The notes below the pieces were generated by a model, which was not told the origin of the DNA, ran no database searches, and saw nothing but the letters and a program-made list of their open reading frames with translations. From an uncultured Acidimicrobium sp. (GTDB taxonomy: Bacteria > Actinomycetota > Acidimicrobiia > Acidimicrobiales > Ilumatobacteraceae), in assembly GCA_903850275.1 (NCBI GenBank), contig CAINLH010000167.1, positions 1 through 11,179 of the forward strand: a stretch of DNA of 11,179 nt, in the 5' to 3' direction. Position numbers and translations under genes: made by a program. Shown piece after piece: positions 6,483 to 11,179 of the stretch; position 1 is the first letter of the stretch, and every line of letters starts with the position of its first letter.

Positions 6483-9176
6483 CTATTTGGAATCTGTTGA
6501 GCTTCCCCCGATGATCGCTTGCGCGCACGCAAGTCGGGCTATGGGAATACGATACGGCGAACACGAGACGTAGTCAAGTCCCGCCGCGTAAAACATGGCG
6601 ATCGAGTCGGGGTCTCCCCCGTGCTCACCACAGACCCCAAGCTTCAACGAGCGTTTTGTTTTTCGGCCTCTCTTTGCAGCCATCCGAACCAGTTCGCCCA
6701 CACCAACTACATCTATTGACTCGAATGGGTTGCGCTTCAGCAAACCTGCGGCCAAATACTGTGGCATTAACCGGCTTTCCACATCATCCCGGCTGAATCC
6801 AAACGTCATCTGTGTTAAATCGTTCGTTCCGAAACTGAAAAAATCGCTGACCTCGGCGAGTTCATTTGCAACAAGCGCGGCTCGAGGCGTTTCGATCATC
6901 GTGCCGATTGTCACTTTGGGGCGAGAGATTTTGCGAACCTTGCCTGCTTTATTTCCTGCAGTCGTTCGCGGCAAGCGGGCATGTTGAACGATTGCCTCCT
7001 CCACCCAGCTGCGCGCAAGAGTTAACTCTTCTTTCGTGGTGACGAGAGGAATCATGATCTCGATGATTGGTTGAAAACCCTCGTTGGCAACAATATCTGC
7101 TGCAGTTAACAACGCTTTCACTTGCATTGCATACAAACCGGGTTTCAACACGCCTAGTCGTACTCCGCGCGTTCCCAGCATCGGGTTCACTTCAGACCAT
7201 GCATGTGCTGCGTCGAGAAGCTTTTGTTCTTGTGCGCTCAGTTCGCCAAGCGCCTGCTTGCCTTCTAGTTCTCCAACGCGTGGAAGAAATTCGTGAAGAG
7301 GAGGATCAAGAAGACGCACCGTCACAGGAAGCCCGCTCATTGCCCGCAATAACGCAACGAAGTCTGTTGTTTGCACTTCGCGGAGTGCTTCCAATGCAAT
7401 TGTCTCTTCTTCGGGTGTCTCAGCGAGAATCATTTGACGAACAACGGGTAACCGATCTGGCGCAAGAAACATGTGTTCCGTTCGGCAGAGCCCGATACCT
7501 TCGGCACCAAACTGGCGAGCCATTTCAGCATCTTGTTGGTTGTCTGCATTGGCCCTTACTGCCATCTTCCCCTTGCGCACTTCATCAGCCCATTTCACGA
7601 TGGTGTGAAAATCCTTGGTCGGCTCTGCAGCAGCCATCTCGATGGATCCAAGCATTACCTCGCCAGTTGAGCCGTCTATCGAAATAGTGTCGCCCTCGCG
7701 CACCACTGTCGAACCAACCGCAAACTGTTTGCCGTCGATCATCACTGCTTCCGCACCGACAATCGCAGGCGTACCCCACCCGCGCGCGACAACGGCGGCG
7801 TGGCTCACCAGGCCGCCACGTGTAGTGAGGATGCCCTGAGCCACCATCATGCCGTGCACATCGTCGGGGCTGGTTTCACCTCGCACCAAGATCACGGCTT
7901 CGCCCCGGCCAACCGCCTTCTCGGCATCACCTGCAGAGAAATACACCTTCCCCACTGCGGCACCCGGCGACGCCGCTAGACCAACAGCAATCGCTTGTTT
8001 TTTGTTGACAAAACGGGGATGCATGACTTGGTCGAGATGATCTTCATTCACGCGCATCAACGCTTCTCGTTTAGAAATCTTCCAGGCTGGCTTTCCGCTG
8101 CCGGTTGGCTTGGTCATATCGACAGCCATCTTTAATGCTGCGGCACCCGTGCGTTTACCCACGCGAGTCTGCAGCATCCAAAGTTTTCCCTGCTCAATTG
8201 TAAATTCCGTATCGCACATGTCTTTGTAATGTCGTTCGAGCCGAGCAAAAATAGACATCAATTCTTGATGTATCTCTGGAAATTTTCGCTGCAAAGCGTC
8301 AAGGTTTTCGGTGTTGCGAATGCCCGCGACTACGTCTTCCCCCTGTGCATTGACAAGAAAATCGCCGTATGGTTTGCTTTCGCCAGTGGCGGCATTGCGT
8401 GTGAAACCCACTCCCGTACCCGAATTATCGTCTCGATTTCCGAAAACCATTGCTTGGATATTTACTGCCGTTCCTAGTTCATGGTTTATTTTTTCGCGCA
8501 CACGATATGCAATCGCACGGGCACCATTCCACGAGCGAAATACGGCTTCAACGGCACCTCGCAGTTGTTTCATCGGGTCTTGCGGAAACTCCCTACCCGT
8601 GGATTGCTTAACAACAGACTTATACGTTTCGCACAAGTCGCGCAGGGCGGACGCAGGGAGTTCGGCATCAGACGACACGCCTGCGTTTGACTTAGCAATA
8701 ACAAACGGATGCTCAAATTTGTCGCCGTCTATACCAAGCACAATTCGTCCGTACATCGAAATGAAACGCCGATAACTGTCGTATGCAAAGCGTTCATTGT
8801 TTGTGGATTCGGCAAGCCCAACGACACTTACGTCGTTGAGGCCAAGGTTGAGAACCGTGTCCATCATTCCTGGCATCGAAAACTTGGCTCCAGATCGCAC
8901 CGAGACCAACAGTGGTCGATGCGGATCGCCAAGTTTCGCCTCCATCTTTTTCTCCAAAAGCGCAACCTGTTGCAGCAGCTCGGCATCAAGTGTCTTTGGC
9001 CAGCCACCCTTCATGTATCCCCTGCACGCATCGGTGGTCACAGTAAACCCATGTGGCACTGGCAGCTTGAGCACGCTCGTCATTTCTGCCAAATTGGCGC
9101 CCTTGCCGCCGAGCAAATCTTTCATCTCCATCGGCGCTTTGCGATGTTTGTGATCAAACGAAAAAACAAGCGCCAT
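6483..9176 (-). CDS. ppdK: Pyruvate, phosphate dikinase
   Basis: PPDK interconverts pyruvate + ATP + Pi and PEP + AMP + PPi in the cytosol, linking glycolysis and gluconeogenesis. The 897-residue frame is full length and unbroken. The N-terminal ATP-grasp part (about 18-340) has LLGGKGANLAEM (21-32), VSVRSGAKFSMPGMMDT (91-107) and GTGVGFTRNAATGE. The swivelling phosphohistidine domain has TTRGGLVSHAAVVARGWG, with catalytic H459. The C-terminal PEP/pyruvate barrel has CRTEHMF, GTMIETPRAA, SFGTNDLTQMTFGF and CGEHGGDPDS with catalytic C849. The residue two before H459 is Val457, where plant and bacterial enzymes controlled by the PDRP kinase/phosphatase carry Thr. The ATG lacks a Shine-Dalgarno sequence but follows TAAGAT by six bases, which could make a leaderless promoter. 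It sits 40 bases after ygfZ. PEP synthase is excluded by the length and the PPDK-type ATP domain. Confidence 0.97.
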   Translation of the reverse strand: MALVFSFDHKHRKAPMEMKDLLGGKGANLAEMTSVLKLPVPHGFTVTTDACRGYMKGGWPKTLDAELLQQVALLEKKMEAKLGDPHRPLLVSVRSGAKFSMPGMMDTVLNLGLNDVSVVGLAESTNNERFAYDSYRRFISMYGRIVLGIDGDKFEHPFVIAKSNAGVSSDAELPASALRDLCETYKSVVKQSTGREFPQDPMKQLRGAVEAVFRSWNGARAIAYRVREKINHELGTAVNIQAMVFGNRDDNSGTGVGFTRNAATGESKPYGDFLVNAQGEDVVAGIRNTENLDALQRKFPEIHQELMSIFARLERHYKDMCDTEFTIEQGKLWMLQTRVGKRTGAAALKMAVDMTKPTGSGKPAWKISKREALMRVNEDHLDQVMHPRFVNKKQAIAVGLAASPGAAVGKVYFSAGDAEKAVGRGEAVILVRGETSPDDVHGMMVAQGILTTRGGLVSHAAVVARGWGTPAIVGAEAVMIDGKQFAVGSTVVREGDTISIDGSTGEVMLGSIEMAAAEPTKDFHTIVKWADEVRKGKMAVRANADNQQDAEMARQFGAEGIGLCRTEHMFLAPDRLPVVRQMILAETPEEETIALEALREVQTTDFVALLRAMSGLPVTVRLLDPPLHEFLPRVGELEGKQALGELSAQEQKLLDAAHAWSEVNPMLGTRGVRLGVLKPGLYAMQVKALLTAADIVANEGFQPIIEIMIPLVTTKEELTLARSWVEEAIVQHARLPRTTAGNKAGKVRKISRPKVTIGTMIETPRAALVANELAEVSDFFSFGTNDLTQMTFGFSRDDVESRLMPQYLAAGLLKRNPFESIDVVGVGELVRMAAKRGRKTKRSLKLGVCGEHGGDPDSIAMFYAAGLDYVSCSPYRIPIARLACAQAIIGGSSTDSK

Positions 9177-9182
9177 GCAACG

Positions 9183-9188
9183 ATCTTA
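9183..9188 (-). promoter_or_regulatory. Possible -10 element (TAAGAT) of a leaderless ppdK promoter
   Basis: TAAGAT matches the TANNNT -10 form common in actinobacteria. It ends six bases before the ppdK ATG, so transcription would begin at or next to the A of the start codon. No good -35 hexamer is visible at 17-18 bases upstream. The gene lacks a Shine-Dalgarno sequence, which is consistent with a leaderless mRNA. This is inference from position and motif only. Confidence 0.35.
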
Positions 9189-9216
9189 CGCTTGTTGACG
9201 ATGCCGTATTACCGAG

Positions 9217-9981
9217 CTAAGCGAGAACGCTTCCTCGCTTGATGAGCGCAATCGCTTGTGCGCCAGCAACAGTTGTATAGGTGCCAACAGTTACATCATT
9301 GACGACGACGTTGGCCCCCGCTACTGCATCAATTGGGCAATCGATGCGCATCAGCATTTTCGGTGCTGTTGAGCCACGTGAATCCATGCGTTCAATAAGT
9401 TCTTGGCCTGGATAGCAGCCCTTAGTGAAACTGACGGCACACTCAACGATGCCAGTCTCTGCCGGAATCATGTCGGTAGAAATGTCTGCACCCATGATCG
9501 GCCACATTGCAGCAACACGTGCTGCAGTGAACTGCTCGGTCGTTCCCTGCGGAATGTTCGGCGGCAGGGTCAATGCGGGCGAGAAAACGTCGACTGCAGC
9601 ACCGTCGGCGCGCCATGCGGCAAGCGAGCCGTCTACGGCAGTACCCCCGCAATTGCGAATGGCTCGCCAAGTTTGTTGCTGTAAGTCCAAGTCGGCATTT
9701 ACCCGAATCTTGAAACGCTTTAAACGTGCAACCACGCTCTCGCCGTAACCAGCTTCTGTGTCCAGCACGAAACGATCATTTGCCGCGCACGATACGCGAA
9801 GCAGGGCATCGATCTTGCCAGTCGGCTGCAGCACAAACGATGCGCGAACATCGCCTGGCTGCATGATCTCGATGTTTTGGCTGAGCTGTGAGTGCAGATA
9901 CTTTCGTGCATCGGAGCCCGTAACTGTGACGACATCGCGAACGATTGGCACCCAAAATGCACTCGTTGCGGAATCAACCAT
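9217..9981 (-). CDS. ygfZ: YgfZ/GcvT-domain folate-binding protein
   Basis: This 254-residue protein has the GcvT-like fold and the YgfZ signature K187-G-C189-Y-P-G-Q-E194, followed by LIERMDSRG. Upstream, SDARKYLHSQLSQNI and FVLQPTGKIDALLRV are typical of the folate-binding N-terminal part. YgfZ proteins use tetrahydrofolate and the conserved cysteine in assembly or repair of certain Fe-S proteins; the exact reaction is still debated. It is distinct from glycine-cleavage GcvT, which lacks the KGCYxGQE motif. The ATG is embedded in the last codons of trpE (8-base overlap) and no Shine-Dalgarno sequence is visible, so translation is probably coupled to trpE. The final codons can fold into a hairpin ending just before the TAG, and ppdK begins 40 bases on. 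Confidence 0.93.
   Translation of the reverse strand: MVDSATSAFWVPIVRDVVTVTGSDARKYLHSQLSQNIEIMQPGDVRASFVLQPTGKIDALLRVSCAANDRFVLDTEAGYGESVVARLKRFKIRVNADLDLQQQTWRAIRNCGGTAVDGSLAAWRADGAAVDVFSPALTLPPNIPQGTTEQFTAARVAAMWPIMGADISTDMIPAETGIVECAVSFTKGCYPGQELIERMDSRGSTAPKMLMRIDCPIDAVAGANVVVNDVTVGTYTTVAGAQAIALIKRGSVLA
9219..9240 (-). repeat. Perfect 7-bp inverted repeat at the 3' end of ygfZ
   Basis: Arms AAGCGAG and CTCGCTT enclose an 8-base loop within the last codons of ygfZ; the TAG follows at once. A competing 5-bp hairpin (AAGCG/CGCTT, 4-base loop) can form inside the same stretch. No T tract follows on the minus strand, so it is not a canonical intrinsic terminator. It may mark an RNA processing or stability boundary between ygfZ and ppdK, or be chance within coding sequence. 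Confidence 0.4.
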
Positions 9982-11179
9982 TGGCTTGCCGAGCGGCGGT
10001 CATTCTGCGAGCTGCGGGTATGGCCGCGAGCAGTGCAGCCACCTTGTTGTGGCATTCCAAATCTTCGTCCTCTGGAACGCTGTCGGCGACAATGCCCGCG
10101 CCTGCCTGCAAGACTGCGCCCTTCGGCCCGACAAACATTGTTCGAATAGCAATTGCTGTGTCGAGATTGCCCGAAAAATCGACGTAGCCGATGGTGCCCG
10201 CATAAGGCCCTCGACGCACAGGCTCGAGTTCGTCGATGATTTCCATTGCCCTTACTTTTGGTGCGCCACTGACCGTGCCGGCAGGAAGCGTTGCCCGCAG
10301 AACATCGATTGGTCCAAGCCCTTCACGCAGCTGCCCTGTTACCTGCGAAGTGAGGTGCATGACATGGCTATACAACTCGAGTGACATCAACTCTTCAACC
10401 TTTACTGTGCCGAACTGCGCAACTCGACCAACATCATTTCGGGCTAGATCTACCAGCATGATGTGTTCGGCAACTTCTTTCGGGTGCTCGCGCAATTCCG
10501 CTGCAAGCTTCTTGTCGTGCTCATCATCCAAACCGCGCTTGCGAGTGCCGGCAATGGGCCGACTTGTAACTTTGCCATCGCGCAACTGCACCATTGGCTC
10601 GGGCGAACTGCCAACAATGGTGATGCTGTTGTGCTTCATGTAATACATGTATGGGCTTGGGTTAACTTGTCGCAGCACCCGATAGAAATCGAATGGGTCG
10701 GCACCTAGCTGAATATCAAACCTCTGCGAAAGCACCACCTGAAAAATGTCTCCAGCCTTGATGTGCTCTTTTGCTGCTTCAACCGCAGTTTGAAACGAAC
10801 TGCCCTTAGGTACGTCACGTGCCGGCTTGGAATCAGTAGCAAGCGGTGGCTCCGCCGCAACATACGCAAGTGGCTGAGTGAGGTCGTTAACAGCGGCGTG
10901 GATGCGCTCGATCGCTGCATCGTATGCAGCATCGATTTCAAGTGAGTTGCGATCGACAAGCGGAACACTTTCCAAGACATACGCACGCTGACGCCAGTGA
11001 TCAAACGCAACCAGCGAACCGATCATGCTGACGACAGCATCGGGAAACTCGTGAACATCACGGGGAGCATTTGGAAGGTTTTCTATTTCGCGGACAATGT
11101 CGTAGCCCAGGAAGCCCATGAGGCCGCCTTGCAACGGAGGCAACTCCTCCATTACTGGTGCCTTATATATAGACAACAA
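9974..11179 (-). CDS. trpE: Anthranilate synthase component I (5' truncated by window)
   Basis: The frame runs off the right edge. The TTG at 11177-11179 is an internal Leu, not a start, and about 100 N-terminal residues of a typical ~500-residue TrpE are missing, including the tryptophan feedback site. The visible 401 residues hold the chorismate-binding core: GDIFQVVLSQRF (143-154), VGSSPEP (189-195), RPIAGTRKRG (207-216), MLVDLARNDVGRV (241-253), PAGTVSGAPKVRAMEIIDEL (299-318), GYVDFSGNLDTAIAIRT (331-347) and QAGAGIVADSVPEDE (358-372). TrpE makes anthranilate from chorismate using ammonia supplied by a TrpG glutaminase, the first committed step of tryptophan synthesis. PabB is the main alternative, but NPSPYMYY and SSPEPMVQL favour TrpE. 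No other trp gene is in the window. The TGA overlaps the ygfZ start by 8 bases. Confidence 0.95.
   Translation of the reverse strand: MLSIYKAPVMEELPPLQGGLMGFLGYDIVREIENLPNAPRDVHEFPDAVVSMIGSLVAFDHWRQRAYVLESVPLVDRNSLEIDAAYDAAIERIHAAVNDLTQPLAYVAAEPPLATDSKPARDVPKGSSFQTAVEAAKEHIKAGDIFQVVLSQRFDIQLGADPFDFYRVLRQVNPSPYMYYMKHNSITIVGSSPEPMVQLRDGKVTSRPIAGTRKRGLDDEHDKKLAAELREHPKEVAEHIMLVDLARNDVGRVAQFGTVKVEELMSLELYSHVMHLTSQVTGQLREGLGPIDVLRATLPAGTVSGAPKVRAMEIIDELEPVRRGPYAGTIGYVDFSGNLDTAIAIRTMFVGPKGAVLQAGAGIVADSVPEDEDLECHNKVAALLAAIPAARRMTAARQANG

Noticed and set aside
5427..6500. 357-codon open frame on the + strand antisense to the TerC-family gene
   Set aside because: It runs through dnaG, the TerC-family gene and ppdK boundaries and is rich in His, Asn, Gln and Glu as expected from the complement of hydrophobic codons. 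No family is recognisable.
6483..9176. Possible low-GC foreign origin of ppdK
   Set aside because: Some 60-base blocks are AT-rich (about 38% GC at 8221-8280) but others are as GC-rich as the neighbours (about 68% at 7741-7800). The uneven pattern does not support recent transfer.
11155..11179. TATATATA-like stretch near the right edge as a promoter
   Set aside because: It lies within the trpE reading frame, which continues off the window, and encodes residues fitting TrpE.

Overview
The window is densely coding bacterial chromosome. Nine protein genes leave no non-coding gap longer than 40 bases, and no RNA gene, insertion sequence, CRISPR array or attachment site is visible. Hand-counted 60-base blocks mostly fall between about 45 and 65% GC. 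Protein style (DnaG, principal-type sigma factor, PPDK) and scarce Shine-Dalgarno sequences suggest an actinobacterium, perhaps an Acidimicrobiia-like freshwater or marine lineage. That assignment is an inference from general resemblance, not from a search.

Left part (1-1908, + strand): the C-terminal part of a dimethylglycine/sarcosine dehydrogenase-type (GcvT-fold) protein is followed after 2 bases by a mandelate racemase-type enolase superfamily enzyme. The pair looks like part of a catabolic operon for an N-methylated or hydroxy-acid compound, but the substrate cannot be read from the sequence.

Right part (11179 down to 1905, - strand): seven tightly spaced genes run in one direction: trpE (5' end cut by the window), ygfZ, ppdK, a TerC/Alx-type membrane protein, dnaG, rpoD-type sigma factor and fdhD. 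Junctions are -8, 40, 34-39, 10, -4 and 9 bases, so most or all may be co-transcribed. The dnaG-rpoD pair, with its ATGA overlap, is the core of the classical macromolecular synthesis operon. The other members serve tryptophan synthesis, Fe-S protein maintenance, the pyruvate/PEP node, metal homeostasis and formate dehydrogenase maturation.

The two strands converge at 1905-1908, where the stop codons overlap, leaving no intergenic terminator.

I see no clearly new biological system. The points most worth checking are the missing regulatory threonine in PPDK, TANNNT hexamers at leaderless-promoter distance from three starts that lack Shine-Dalgarno sequences, the A8 slippery heptamer in the TerC-family gene with a long open -1 frame, the unusual company of dnaG-rpoD, and the enolase-superfamily/demethylase pair.
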